From: Rachicladosporium sp. CCFEE 5018
Lineage: Eukaryota > Ascomycota > Dothideomycetes > Cladosporiales > Cladosporiaceae
Direction of reading: 5' to 3'
Assembly (NCBI GenBank): GCA_002077045.2
Contig: KZ111148.1
Coordinates: forward strand, 1,107,214-1,171,213
Length of the DNA: 64,000 bases
Positions 53,995 to 64,000 of this stretch are shown here, one piece after another (the stretch's first letter is position 1; each line of letters begins with the position of its first letter). The notes beneath the pieces are model-generated. The model worked only from the letters and a program-made list of their open reading frames with translations. It did not search any database and was not told where the DNA came from. A program made the translations under genes and the position numbers.

Positions 53995-54948
53995 ATGGCG
54001 GCTACCACTCCGCAGATGGGTGTTTCGAATCCCATGGTCATCGCGAGTACGGATGATAATCCGAAGAAGCGTATGAACCCGGCACGTCGCAAGGCATTAC
54101 GAGCGCAGTCTGGACTCGATACCTTGACGGACTTGAAGCCAAGTATGACCAGTACCCCTGCACTCGTATCGAGGACGTATAGCTCTCCGTCTGTAATGAA
54201 GACTACACCCGCAACGCCCACAACTCAGAGATCGACAGCGTCTGCCGGACAGACTACTTCCACCACTCCGGCTGCTCGTCCCACAACCACTATACCGATG
54301 AACGCTCAGAAGCCACAGCCGCGTCGAGCGATGAGCATTCCCTTCGAAAGATCGCACAGCAATCGCGGCGCTCTCGCTCTTACTGCACCGGCGCTTGTCA
54401 CTGGCGGCTTGATTGGTTGCGTAGCTGGGGCGGCAGTCATGATGGCCGTCTCCGTATGGTACGATTTCGGCGGCGTCAGAGCCGCCATCGCAGCTGCGAA
54501 AGCAGCGAGACTCTGTGTTGACACATTGACGGACGAGATCATCGCAAGTCTGAGTGCTGGGACTTACAGCACTGACGAAGCTATCGATATGCTACGACGG
54601 ACTACTCTGGCATACGCAAGTGCGATCCCTGATGGTCCTCCGCTAGTCGAGAGAGTTTTCCGCGAAGTCCATACGATACGGCAATCGAGAGGACCTGAAG
54701 TTGACCGCATCTTGGTTAGTGCGTATGATGAGCTGCAAATCGCTGGCAGTAAGGGAGCGGGAGCGAGTGAGATGCGACCCATTGTGCTAAAGCATTTGAA
54801 CAAGCTATCTGGCTTCGCGAACAGGACTCTGCGTGATGTTGAGACTCGCAACCCAAGACTTAAGGCTGCGCCTGCCAAAACGCAGGATCGAATTCCGACA
54901 GTACGGAACAACATCACTATCCGGCACAAGCAGGCAGTCACACCCTGA
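53995..54948 (+). CDS. Hypothetical single-pass membrane protein
   Basis: A single exon of 317 residues. The N-terminal ~120 residues are Thr/Pro/Ser-rich with basic patches. One hydrophobic segment (LVTGGLIGCVAGAAVMMAVS) could be a transmembrane helix with a basic N-side (RRAMSIPFERSHSNRG). The C-terminal ~180 residues are helical and mostly Ala/Leu/Arg-rich (GVRAAIAAAKAARL, LRRTTLAYASAIPDG). No domain is recognised. It is probably an organellar or ER membrane protein; nothing more can be said from sequence. Confidence 0.65.
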   Translation: MAATTPQMGVSNPMVIASTDDNPKKRMNPARRKALRAQSGLDTLTDLKPSMTSTPALVSRTYSSPSVMKTTPATPTTQRSTASAGQTTSTTPAARPTTTIPMNAQKPQPRRAMSIPFERSHSNRGALALTAPALVTGGLIGCVAGAAVMMAVSVWYDFGGVRAAIAAAKAARLCVDTLTDEIIASLSAGTYSTDEAIDMLRRTTLAYASAIPDGPPLVERVFREVHTIRQSRGPEVDRILVSAYDELQIAGSKGAGASEMRPIVLKHLNKLSGFANRTLRDVETRNPRLKAAPAKTQDRIPTVRNNITIRHKQAVTP

Positions 54949-55139
54949 AAGCGCTGCCTCAAGTCATTCAATTTCTTAGTCAAGGCATTGAGGCGTAAGG
55001 TTGATGCAGCCTCTCCACTTCGAGCGTCCGACCCTAAGTCGCCGATTTAGACCTCGACCGCTACGTCTGAAACACCGCATCATGCGTTCGCGATCGACTC
55101 CGGTAAGGTTCTCGCATATCCAAAGTGGATTGGGATCGC

Positions 55140-55887
55140 TCACAGAAGGTCGAGAATGCTCTTGTCGGCATCGCTTGCCAGTAGTGCAGCCATGCCCTGT
55201 AACTGCGTCAATTCGATCCAGACAAGGGGCGCACCAGTCTTACCTCAGGCATGATCGGCTTTCCGTCCCGACCCTTGACATATTTGAAAGGCATCTCGAC
55301 ACTCTCGCCCTCAGCAATCTCGATATTGGGACGATCGACGTATGGCACATTGTTCAGCGGTACTGCGAGACTCAGTCAGATGCATTACCTCGGAATAGAC
55401 TGCTCTAAGACACACTCTTGTCTTGCACGACAATTCTCGTTACTCTCGCAGCCGTGTCGGTCGTGAGCTGCTCGACACCGAGTCGTCTACCCTTGAACCC
55501 CTTGACTCTCAGCTCGGCCGTCCGATCCCGAGGAGGATCATCGCCTAGAATGCCACCGAAAACGAAGATGTCGAACAAGTCGCCGTCTGCTGGAGCCAGG
55601 TCGCTCTCTCCTTTCGGGTCAAGCAGGCAGACTCGATCGTGAGGCACACCCGCAGACTTGACGAGGTCCTCTACATGCTGTGAACTTTGCTCCACCTGAG
55701 GCAAGTCAGGATGTGAAGCTGACATGCCGGACAATATGAATCGAGAGCCAGAGGCAGCGCATTCGGCAGCGATCGTCTTGTACTCGAGTAATTGCCAACT
55801 CTCCAACTCTGGGTCCAGATGCTCCACTACAAAGGTATGCTTGGACGGAGAAGCATAGCCTGCATTAGCGGTACCTGTGGTCGCCAT
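55140..55887 (-). CDS. sfm1: SPOUT-fold methyltransferase Sfm1-like (DUF431)
   Basis: Three exons (55416-55887, 55244-55362, 55140-55196) give 215 residues from MATTG; an in-frame Met at 55926 would add 13. The conserved opening is FVVEHLDPELESWQLLEYKT, then FIFVFGGILGDDPPRDRT-like FDIFVFGGILGDDPPRDRT (the knot region) and EGESVEMPFKYVKGRDGKPI. This matches the fungal Sfm1 family, a SPOUT-class protein arginine methyltransferase that modifies ribosomal protein Rps3 in yeast. The first intron begins GTGTGT; joining across it restores VQDKIPLNNVPYVDRPNIEI. Confidence 0.9.
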
Positions 55888-56583
55888 GTCGATATTCTTA
55901 TTGTCGTAAGGGCAAGGCTTTACCAATTATGGTGTGCTACATGTTTTCCTTTCACTCAGAACCAATCGCATTTAGCCCAGACAGTTTTCTGTTCATAACA
56001 CAGACCACTGCAGATCCCCCGCAATCTCGTCCCGCAGCCGTTCCCGCTGAACAAAGCTCGCGTCTGATAACGTGACCTCTGTGGTGTGCTGCTCCAATCT
56101 TTGTGCCCCTTCCAACATCACCATCTCGATCCATTGGCTTACGTCTACGACTCACAACCAATACGCCAGCTCTGTATTCCATCTCTAAACCACGACTGGA
56201 ATCATCATTGACTGCATCGCACCAATCGGCTCCCGGGCCAGGCTACACAACCTTACATCTGCCGGACCACCTGACTGATCGGCGTAACGAGGTCCTTCCT
56301 TGCTTCTGCTACCACGAGATCATTGGCCATCTTCACAGCTCTCACCATCGGCAAACAAGTACTGCAAGCTAGGTTCAGTAGCTTTGATAGTCTCGCAATC
56401 AATTCCGGCAGGGACAATATCTGCCTATCAGACGAACGTGGAGTGCCCTAATTCTTTCCGAAATCAATACTCAGCGGACTTCACTCAGGACTAGTCTCGT
56501 TTGATTGACGAACGAGACAAGCGACTTGATTGAGTGGTCGACGACGAAGCTCACGCCGCCTCATTGGGCTTGCCACGGCAAAG
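55888..56583. promoter_or_regulatory. Divergent intergenic region Sfm1 / Igo1
   Basis: About 700 nt between divergent starts with no convincing gene. Both promoters lie here. Confidence 0.4.
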
Positions 56584-57106
56584 ATGAACCCTCATCAGAA
56601 GAACAAGGTTGATGTCAGCGTAGGTCCAACCGCTTCGTACTTCTGTAAGGTGATTGTTGCTAACAAGGCTGTAGAAACTCACGGAAGAAGAGCAGAAGCT
56701 TTTCCGTCTTTACGGCAAGCTCCCCAACAAGAAGGACCTCCTTCAGAAGAAGCTGCAAGAGCGCAAGTACTTCGACTCCGGCGACTATGCACTGAGCAAA
56801 GCCGGCAAATCTGATGCTGGGATAGTGGGAGGTCTCGGATCTGAGCACCCATCGCCAGACACTATCCCACATCTCTCTCAGCAATTGTCACATTCTGGCA
56901 GCATCTCGGGACCTACAGGCGGAGCACCGACGCTGACACCGACGTTGTCGCAAGGTCAGGCCGGTAGTCCCGTCAAGGAGGCGAGCATACTGCATAGGGG
57001 CATGAGCGTCGATGAACAAGACGGGGAGGAGATGGCGAAGGCTGCGAAGGACCTGACTGGGGAGAAAAGCGCGGATGAGCCGAAGGGTATGCCGATCCGG
57101 CGGTAG
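56584..57106 (+). CDS. igo1: Endosulfine-family PP2A inhibitor (Igo1/ENSA)
   Basis: Exons 56584-56619 (36 nt, MNPHQKNKVDVS) and 56675-57106 give 155 residues. The family core is KLTEEEQKLFRLYGKLPNKK followed by RKYFDSGDYALSKAGK. Ser47 in FDSGDY is the site that Rim15/Greatwall kinases phosphorylate to turn the protein into a PP2A-B55 inhibitor. The C-terminal half is low-complexity, as usual in filamentous fungi. In yeast Igo1/2 promote quiescence and protect mRNAs on entry into stationary phase. The upstream Met at 56530 in another frame is not needed. Confidence 0.94.
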
Positions 57107-57502
57107 ATTGTGCTTGAAACGGCGCGCAAAGGCGTTATGGCCCATGCAGTGAAACCAACGTCAGGGAACCTGGAGGCGTAAGACCGCGGCGTTGAGGCAA
57201 TGTATATGTCTCCGATGCAGTTGCAGCGGCTAGATATGGCCTGGGCATGGGGAGACAAAGACGCTCGCTACGGCGTACAAGCTCGGGAGTTCTCGATTTC
57301 GAGCCTACACCGTAGTAATAGTGTTCGTAAGCGAGACAGCACTTGACAACGCGTTGGAGAACACATTCGACTGCTTCTTCCAGGAGGGGTACTTCACTCC
57401 TTCAGCTTCAATCGTAGCGCACACCCTCAGTCTCATAACGCACTGTGCCATACATGTACATCCCCATACGCTCCACCCCATCCACATCGTCCATTGCCCC
57501 TC
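57107..57502. other. Intergenic between convergent genes
   Basis: 396 nt between the stop of igo1 and that of the small membrane protein. Nothing recognised. Confidence 0.4.
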
Positions 57503-57955
57503 TCATGCATCCTTCTTCTCCCCAAACGCATACGCCACCCCACCCCCTAGAATATTTGCCAAACAGAGTCCCAATGTCGCTCCCCTGGTGATTCCCCGGA
57601 CTCCAAACTTACTCCCAAAAGCCTGTTTTCTTCTCCGCGCCAGCACCAAGTACGCCGCACTCCACGCACTCGTCAGACCCGCCGCATCGGTCTTGTAGCC
57701 ATTGACATTCAGATATGAGGAGAAGAGAAGGATTGGCGGGAACAGCATAGGTAAGGTCTGGAAGGGTCGCAGGTGTTGGGCGGAGATGAGGGTTGCTAGG
57801 AGGGTCGCTGGGAGGGGGTTCTCTGGAGATACCATTAGAGACTAGGTAATGGTATAGCGTACGACTCGGAGCGACGCACCTCCCCATGCTTTCGCATACT
57901 GTAGCGCGCCCTGCTTTGCCTTCTCCTCTGGTGGTGTGCTGCCGGGCATGGGCAT
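57503..57955 (-). CDS. Small membrane protein, possibly Aim19-like
   Basis: Two exons (57880-57955, 57503-57822) give 131 residues. The acceptor is TCTCCAG|AG, which restores QYAKAWGENPLPATLLATL. It has three to four hydrophobic stretches (LPATLLATLISAQ, LPMLFPPILLFSSYL, SAWSAAYLVLA, ATLGLCLANILGGGVAYAFG) and a basic RRRKQAFGSK loop. The order recalls small fungal mitochondrial membrane proteins of the Aim19 type, but I am not certain of the family. The function is unknown. Confidence 0.7.
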
Positions 57956-58429
57956 GGCTGCGGTCGGTCGCTAACGGGCGCTGTACGGTGAAGACGTCTT
58001 CGCGAATGGACTTCTCCAATGCCAATACACGGAGCCACCAGATGTGCAGAGTTGGAAATAACACGTGCTATTCGTTGAAGTGATCGTGCAGTATTCCGTG
58101 GGCCACATAGGTACTCAGACATCACCAAGGCGAAGCCCGAAGCTTATTCGAGCATGACGTCTAGCTTGCGCAGTTAACGGTATTTACCACATGCATGAGT
58201 ACAGCCCGAGTACTCGGACACAACAATCAGTCTTCCATGAGAGCATTTAGACGGCGAGCTGAATGTGAAGACAGATGCCGTGAAAGTCGAGAGTCTCAGA
58301 TATCAAAGTTGAATGGCTGTACACGAAGAGTAGTCCACCAAGCCATCACGACGGCCAGACCCATCACCTAATTACACGCTCGCTCATCCCTTAATCACGC
58401 AATATTGTACACGTTCGTCCATCCGTCAC
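57956..58429. other. Intergenic, no gene recognised
   Basis: 474 nt between the start of the small membrane protein and the stop of the Vtc5-like gene. Confidence 0.4.
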
Positions 58430-60969
58430 TCATCCTAGCGTCCACGCCAGTAACCCTCCGTTCCCCACCGCGGCCACAACGAGCGAGCCAGTAGCCACAG
58501 TCCAGCTAATGACCGGAAGATAATCCTTTCTCAACAAGCTGCCAAATCCGATGACTGCGAACAGTAAGGATGTGACCACAGCAAACACCACGCCAGCATC
58601 CACAGTCTTCACAAATTTATGTCTGCCAGTAGCAGCTAGAATGTAGCCCACGACAAGGATCACCAAGGAGGCAACGAGAGATGTAGCTGCGAAGAGCGGT
58701 AGAAAGAAGACACTCTGCTGTTGCTCTTCCAGTGATCGATGCGAGCGAGCTACCGAGGTTTGCAGTGTAGGTAGCGCGCCATAGCTCTTGCCTCTTCCAC
58801 GCGGCCGAGCTAAGGCTGTAGTCTCGTCATCATCCGAGCTCTCATCGTCCGAAGGCGATGATGGCGAAGGCGACTCGGCAGCGGAATCTGACTTGCGTTT
58901 TCGCAAGAACAAGCCTCCAAGTCTGTCAAAGAAAGCCTCGATTGATGACTTCTGGTTCGGATCAATGTATATCATGTAGGCATCTCCGCCCTCATCGCCA
59001 TCTTCAGGGTGATCATACTCGCTCCAATACGTTGGTCCGGCCTGTCGTGATGGCTCAGCAGGCGGGTACACGCGCTTTCGCTTCTTTCTAAAAGCTCGCA
59101 GTGGCGGTGCCTCCGCAAGAGGACTTTCGAAAGTAGTCTCCAGAGGTCGTGAGAGTTCGTTCGCCGTCATGCTGTCTGTCAGCCCGACGCCAGACGTGTT
59201 TGAAGCCGAACCTAGTGTGGCTGATGGCGATTGGCTGCCTGTGCCTGTCCCAACTCCAGTGCCCTGAGTACTCACATTCCGCTTCAAAGCCGGTGGCGGA
59301 AGCTTGCGTATATCGCGTTCTAGTGTGGGCAGCCAGAACGGGGCTGTGCGTCCGGGAGGCTTGCAAAGCTCCCAGATTCCGTGGTACTCCATTGAGAAGC
59401 CACGGACGCGCTCGACTAAGTGACTGTGATCCAAGATCTTTGCCAGATCGGAGGGCAGAGCACCTTCCTGCCGCATCTGGAGTACCGCGAATGGGAAACG
59501 CGACGCGTTGTCGGACTCCTTCTGCTTCTCCTCGAGACTTGGCGGTGCAAAGGTCACGTTCGTATCGATCGTTGCGAGCAAGACATTCTCCGCCGTATTG
59601 CTAAGTCCAACGTAGCGAGATCGGGCCGTGTTCATCTGGTAGAGTGGTCGCGTGTTCCCACTGGCAAGCACCTCGCGTATCTTCTCCAGATCGCTCATCT
59701 TCGCTTGCAGCGAGGCACGGCGAGTCGGCAACGGCAGCTTGGTGTTGAATAACGTAGCGAAGTGCTTTGGCTTCAGTCGTGTACTGAGTAGTGACGACTG
59801 CCCTATCCTCGCCGCGATCACAGCCTCCTCGTCCCCGGTACTCCATCGTGCACAGATCTTTGCACGTTGTGGGGTCGAACCCACGCTGTGCTCCCTCTCG
59901 TCAACGGTCAGAGCACCCTGCTCCTGGACGAAGCGCTCGGCGTTGTCGGCAAGTAAGGCGTGGAACATGCCTGCTTGCGATTGAGTAAGGCTGCTGCCGC
60001 TTCCTACTCGCGACAGAGGTGGCTGGGATGAGTCCGACGCTGCTGCGACTGAGTTTGCGCGACTGCGAGGATCAAGATAGCGGGCATGCTGTAGCAGTAG
60101 AACTTGTAGCTCCACCACATTGTCAGGGTGGACGAAGTAGCTGGAGAACGTGCCAGTTTCGCCAAGTGGGATGGTCGCAAAAGCCGTGTCGAAGTCCGTC
60201 CTCGAAATATCGCTCATGCGTTGGTGAAGTGCGGCAAGTGAAGCGTGCTCCGCCTGTGGTGGTTGCCCATTTGAGTCCTGACTCCCACTCGTGGGCTGCT
60301 GTACCTTCGTCTCATAGAGTGTACGTACATCATGTAGTGTGCCGGAGTATACATCTAAAAGCGGAGCCAAGTCGAACTTCGTGAAGCTCTTCGGATCGTC
60401 CAGCACCTGCTCTCGGAGCCTCTCTTCCAACGTGACCGACCCGGTCCACTTTTTGTACTTCTTTATCAGCTTCCGAAAAGCCGTCCGCTGCGTTCCGGTG
60501 AACCGCGCGAGGGACTTGATATCTTCTCCGGCCTTGAGCACATCGTTCTCGAGCCTGCCATATCTCTCCAATCTCGTGACCGGCACCCTGCGGTCTGCAG
60601 CTAAGCTCCGAGACGACAGATGTCGCAGTCTCTTCTTGGCATCATCTAGCCTGTGCTGAATCTCCCTCGCTTTGCTCTTAACAAAAAGATCGATTCGATG
60701 ATGCTGCTCCTCGAGAATGAAGAAGAGGTCGTCCTCGAATTGGCGCGCCTTGTCATCGCCGCGGCCAGGCACTGCAATCGCTTTGCCCTGCCCCGGCGTA
60801 GTCTGCTCCTTTATAAACCGCTTGATGTCATCGTAGTCGATATTGTCTATTCATGGTGATCGTCAGCGTTCCCGTGGCTTGCATTGACATGTCCACCTTG
60901 CATATGCGGATACTCACACGCACTCCACGCCGGTATCGACCGCTGCCGCAGCGTCTCGCCGTACTTCAT
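58430..60969 (-). CDS. vtc5: SPX-VTC domain vacuolar transporter chaperone, Vtc5-like
   Basis: Two exons (60918-60969, 58430-60846) give 822 residues. The 52-nt first exon supplies MKYGETLRQRSIPAWSA, and the join gives YNIDYDDIKRFIKEQT, the SPX start that senses inositol pyrophosphates. SPX continues to LIKKYKKWTG near residue 150. A VTC-like central region spans residues about 240-560 (FSSYFVHPDNVVELQVLL, AENVLLATIDTNVTF, VRGFSMEYHGIWE). Three C-terminal TM helices follow (LFAATSLVASLVILVVGYIL, VFAVVTSLLFAVIGFG, VVAAVGNGGLLAWTL). This is the layout of yeast Vtc5, the polyphosphate-polymerase accessory subunit on the vacuole. The catalytic Vtc4 residues are not clearly conserved, so Vtc5 is preferred over Vtc4. 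Confidence 0.88.
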
Positions 60970-62139
60970 TCCAGTGATCGGTTTCGTGGATTCCGTTCGT
61001 ACTGCACTCGACTATCAAGGTGCTGGGTGTCACCAAAGCATGTTCAATGGTGGGATACTGCAGAGTCACTAGCACGACATATATAGGTAGTAATACAAGA
61101 ACCACGGTTCTCAATGGCAGCTGTCGAAGCCGTCGAGTGAGGTGGAGGATGATACTGGCATTGGAATATCGCACGCGATAGATGGGGACACTGCGACATG
61201 GGCATTGGCACATTGAAGCCCCATCTCGGCTCTGTCAGCCACTGCACGAGCGGAGCAAGTTTTTGATGGAGTGATGCGCTACATGGGTTCAGAAGGAACG
61301 TTGGAAACTCTAAAACTCCACCCACGTAGGTTTGGAGTCTGATCCGAACTGGGTAGGAGAGCACACGACCAACTCTGCTCGGATGTATGCTTGTCAGGAC
61401 TCGCTTGCGTCGGTCAAAATCGCATACACTCAGAGTATTCATACTCAGCGTGCCCTTGTGGCGTCTTGCATCGCTGGAAAGCTGCTGTGTCGTTCATCGC
61501 ACGAGACTCGGTGTTGATGATATGCGCCTAACGCTAGGTACCCCAGTCTCATCAACGTCCAGACAGCTGCCCCACTATTCGATGCTTCGGATAACAAAGT
61601 ACTCCTCGCGTAAAGTTCAGGCCTTGCCGAGTCAAACTGATGTCGCGGGCTCAGGTCTCAGGCCCTCGAGTATCCTCGATGTCAAAGGCGAACAATCCCG
61701 AAGAACGTCTACGATGTGCGCAGTTCGTGGCTATGTCGCGGGTCAAGTGTCAGGTAGCTTTGCCGTGGTGGGTTTCGCATGTGCCCGCACGCCAGAAGCC
61801 GATGTGAAATTCGATACGGTACTTTCATGCAGTGATATCAGCTGCAGAGCTCCCCTGCATATGAGGAGCTTATAGATTAGCCGGTAGTGGAGTCTGCATC
61901 CGCAGAAGCCGATTGCTTTGATGAAGTCGATATAGTTCAGGTGACACTCAAGACGTCGAAATCGCGTGGCATCAGTATCAATGCAAGCCCACGCGATACA
62001 TGACTTCGGTGGAGAAATGCGTAGGAAAGCTGTCAGCAAGCATTTCACAATTGCCGACTGCTTGAGCTGTCCGGCGATGGAACGATAGAATCCAGCATGC
62101 GCAAGAATTATCACTGCCGCATAGTACAGTGCAGTAGCT
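60970..62139. other. Long intergenic region
   Basis: About 1.17 kb between the start of vtc5 and the stop of the zinc-knuckle gene. Open frames are up to ~160 codons on the plus strand (61387-61875) but have no domain and overlap minus-strand frames. Nothing called. Confidence 0.4.
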
Positions 62140-62940
62140 TCATGGACCTACCCCAGACTGCTTGGTCAACGCAAGCCGCTTGCTGAACGGACTCAGGCTA
62201 CGTGGGCGGACATCACCACTGAGTTGCACTGCCAAGTGCCGTGTATCGTCGTCACGATCTCGCACAGGTGCAAGGGGCTTTCGATCGGCTCGATAGGGAC
62301 TCCGAGTCCTTGACCTCGAAGAATTCCGTCTGCGTCGCCGTGGGGGACTGCGGCTTCGATGCTCCAGACTTGTCGACCGTCGGCGCGCATGGCGACGACC
62401 GTCGCGACCCTTGACATCCCTTCCGTTTTGCCTGTTGGGTGATCGATTTGGTCGCGCTGTGCTGTCCTGGTCTGACCGTCCTACTGGTGGAGGACTGCAA
62501 GTCCGTGATCGATTAGTTGATATGGTAGACACTGAGTCCGAGTCCGAGCTAATGGGTGAACTCGAACGAGAATCATCTCGTTGTCCCTCTGTAGGCTTAT
62601 TCGCTTTCAAGATCTCGGCAACGCTAAGCCTAGACACAACAAGTTAGTATGCAGCGTTAAAGTGCGACATAGGCGACTGACTTCGTTGTCAGATCCTTCG
62701 GTGCATCATTCGTCAATTTAGGCGCAAGCTTAGGGTTCAGTAACTGTTGTGTTCGAGAAGGCCGGGCTGCATATGGTCGGTCTTGCTGAGAAGCTGTGCA
62801 TTCGTAACTATAGTGACCTGTATTCATCAGTACACCGACTCGGAGGGCATGAGAGTCTTGCACGTACCTCGCTTGAGACATTTCTGGCACACCGTAGTGG
62901 ACGTCGCCTTTGATGGCCCGCCTGCTCGATAACGATTCAT
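62140..62940 (-). CDS. CCHC zinc-knuckle protein with SR-rich tail (ZCCHC10-like)
   Basis: Three exons (62868-62940, 62682-62817, 62140-62629) give 232 residues. The knuckle CQKCLKRGHYSYEC (Cys-X2-Cys-X4-His-X4-Cys) is split by intron 1 and restored by the join. It is followed by RPYAARPSRTQQLLNPKL and LTNDAPKDLTTKLSVAEIL, both typical of fungal ZCCHC10-type proteins. The rest is Arg/Ser-rich (HRSRSPPRRRRRNSSRSRTR), as in splicing-associated nuclear proteins. A role in pre-mRNA processing is inference. A GTAGGT lies just before the stop, so a small final intron cannot be excluded. Confidence 0.85.
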
Positions 62941-63569
62941 GTTGCCTATCCTCGTTGTTGAGTGACTGGCAGAGCTACTCGCATCAGAAAACTCTCCCGA
63001 ACGTTCCCTATGCGATGCCCGAGGCTAAGTAACGGGGTCAGATAGTGAATGCTGGTAAAGATGCGAAGATATTGTGTTCGATGTGGATGCCTCAGACATC
63101 ATTGGTGCCGCGCAGTGCAGGAACGAAGCTTGGCGTGCGGCCCCTTCCGCACGTTCTTGCGCTAATTGCGCAAACGATCAATCCTTCTTTGACCACAAGC
63201 CTCACTTGCATACATTTGCAACCTGAAGTGACTGTCAGCAACATTGCAACACTTCTCGTTGCGCCATTCACAGGCGCTACGTATCTCCTGACCTGACTTG
63301 ATACCTCGACCCTCGACACACCGCTCCCTCGCATCCTCACCATCGACAAACCCCCCTCATGTGCACTTTCCGCCATGAGCGGCCCTCTGGCAGTGGTGTT
63401 GACGAATTTCCTTGAGCCGCCGGTTTCCTGAGTCTCCTTTCCATCTCGACATTCACCTTCTTTCATACCGTCACGGTCGGGTTCCACCATCAGACCTGAA
63501 CTCAGGAAACCGCGGCTCTCACCGCACCGGATTGCTTCGATCCCGCACAGCGCACACAATCAAATATCA
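62941..63569. promoter_or_regulatory. Divergent intergenic region at right end
   Basis: 629 nt between the zinc-knuckle start and the truncated gene's start. Its part 63482-63527 reappears exactly at 63955-64000 after the gap. C/T-rich tracts near 63300-63360 look promoter-like. Confidence 0.4.
63482..63527 (+). repeat. 46-nt direct repeat flanking the right gap, copy 1
   Basis: This stretch is identical over 46 nt to 63955-64000. It sits in the 5' flank of the truncated gene. The second copy runs to the window edge, so the true repeat may be longer. Confidence 0.9.
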
Positions 63570-63854
63570 TGGCTTCACCGCAAGCTATGAGCGCGAAACC
63601 GGAGAAGCTTTCTTTCGCAGCAGTACGTGCCCTTCCGCTTCCATGTGTTTGTCCTCAAGCCCATTTGCTGATCATTCCACAGATTGCAGCTGCAGGCATC
63701 AAGCCACCCAAGGCACCTTCACCCGCCACAACACAGCCGAATGGCTCTCATCCGATTGCGCAGAAGGCGCCCGTGTCTGACAGCACGATGCCCGTGATCG
63801 CCTCCAGTGTACCGAGTGGACACCTGAGCATCTCCAAGCCGAAGCGCCTCGTGC
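63570..63854 (+). CDS. Truncated gene at the right-hand gap
   Basis: A first exon (MASPQAMSAKPEKLSFAA, 63570 to 63623) joins at GTACGT...CCACAG to an exon from 63682 that reads IAAAGIKPPKAPSP and SVPSGHLSISKPKRLV before running into N. About 75 residues are visible, low-complexity and Pro/Ala/Ser-rich. No family is recognised. It is cut by the assembly gap; sequence beyond the gap does not continue it. Confidence 0.55.
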
Positions 63855-63954
63855 NNNNNNNNNNNNNNNNNNNNNNNNNNNNNNNNNNNNNNNNNNNNNN
63901 NNNNNNNNNNNNNNNNNNNNNNNNNNNNNNNNNNNNNNNNNNNNNNNNNNNNNN
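63855..63954. other. Assembly gap (100 N)
   Basis: Exactly 100 N, the placeholder length for unknown gap size. Sequence on its right copies sequence from its left, so the join is suspect. Confidence 0.98.
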
Positions 63955-64000
63955 TTCCACCATCAGACCTGAACTCAGGAAACCGCGGCTCTCACCGCAC
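63955..64000 (+). repeat. 46-nt direct repeat flanking the right gap, copy 2
   Basis: This copy is identical to 63482-63527 and in the same orientation. It is either a real tandem duplication or, more simply, the same locus assembled twice on the two sides of a scaffold gap. Confidence 0.9.

Noticed and set aside
61387..61875. Plus-strand frame of 162 codons upstream of the Vtc5-like gene
   Set aside because: No domain, overlapping minus-strand frames and no splice partners; treated as intergenic.
1..64000. tRNA genes, transposons, CRISPR arrays, prophage-like elements
   Set aside because: No tRNA T-loop pattern in a cloverleaf context, no transposase or reverse-transcriptase motif, no terminal repeats and no spaced repeats were seen; by-eye search cannot exclude short or decayed copies.

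Overview
The window is nuclear DNA of a filamentous ascomycete (Pezizomycotina). Genes are split by short introns of about 48-75 nt with GT-AG borders, CTRAC-type branch points and TAG/CAG acceptors. Housekeeping proteins are clearly fungal (COMPASS Swd1, RPB1, Aurora kinase, Tip41, the three-domain Fox2 beta-oxidation enzyme, Igo1/endosulfine, a Vtc5-like SPX protein). Gene style and protein sequences suggest Dothideomycetes (Capnodiales/Mycosphaerellales-like), but that is an impression, not a test. Two 100-N scaffold gaps lie at 35716-35815 and 63855-63954.

The first ~30 kb looks accessory. It has a partial ubiquitin-ligase-like gene, a five-exon cytochrome P450, a decayed 2OG-Fe(II) oxygenase pseudogene, a carotenoid oxygenase with all four iron histidines, and an HSPA12-like Hsp70-fold ATPase with a probable GC-AG intron. 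Three Ser/Thr-rich surface proteins follow (11.5-17.4 kb), two of them paralogous cysteine-rich proteins with different membrane anchors. A HeLo/STAND-like hypothetical gene lies among them and a frameshifted DUF1275 pseudogene after them. Then come a LysM protein, a proline-rich hypothetical, and a tandem array of three related but divergent protein kinases (23.2-29.5 kb), two of which have altered catalytic motifs (DWG for DFG; QRD for HRD).

From ~30 kb on, genes are mostly housekeeping and often divergently paired: swd1/RPB1, Aurora/glutamate 5-kinase, GT69-like mannosyltransferase/beta-lactamase-fold hydrolase, glycerate-kinase-like Tda10/cystathionine beta-lyase. Others are Tip41, a small Cys-rich protein, Fox2, a one-TM hypothetical, the SPOUT methyltransferase Sfm1, Igo1, a small membrane protein, Vtc5-like, a CCHC zinc-knuckle SR-like protein and a truncated gene at the right-hand gap. 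RPB1 is cut by the first gap, so its C-terminal third including the CTD is missing. Sequence after the second gap repeats 46 nt found before it.

No canonical mobile element, CRISPR array, rRNA or convincing tRNA was seen. The most unusual element is the array of three divergent kinases, next to a stretch rich in surface proteins and pseudogenes. Exon joins were worked out by hand from reading frame, splice sites and family motifs; each multi-exon model given as complete adds up to a whole number of codons.
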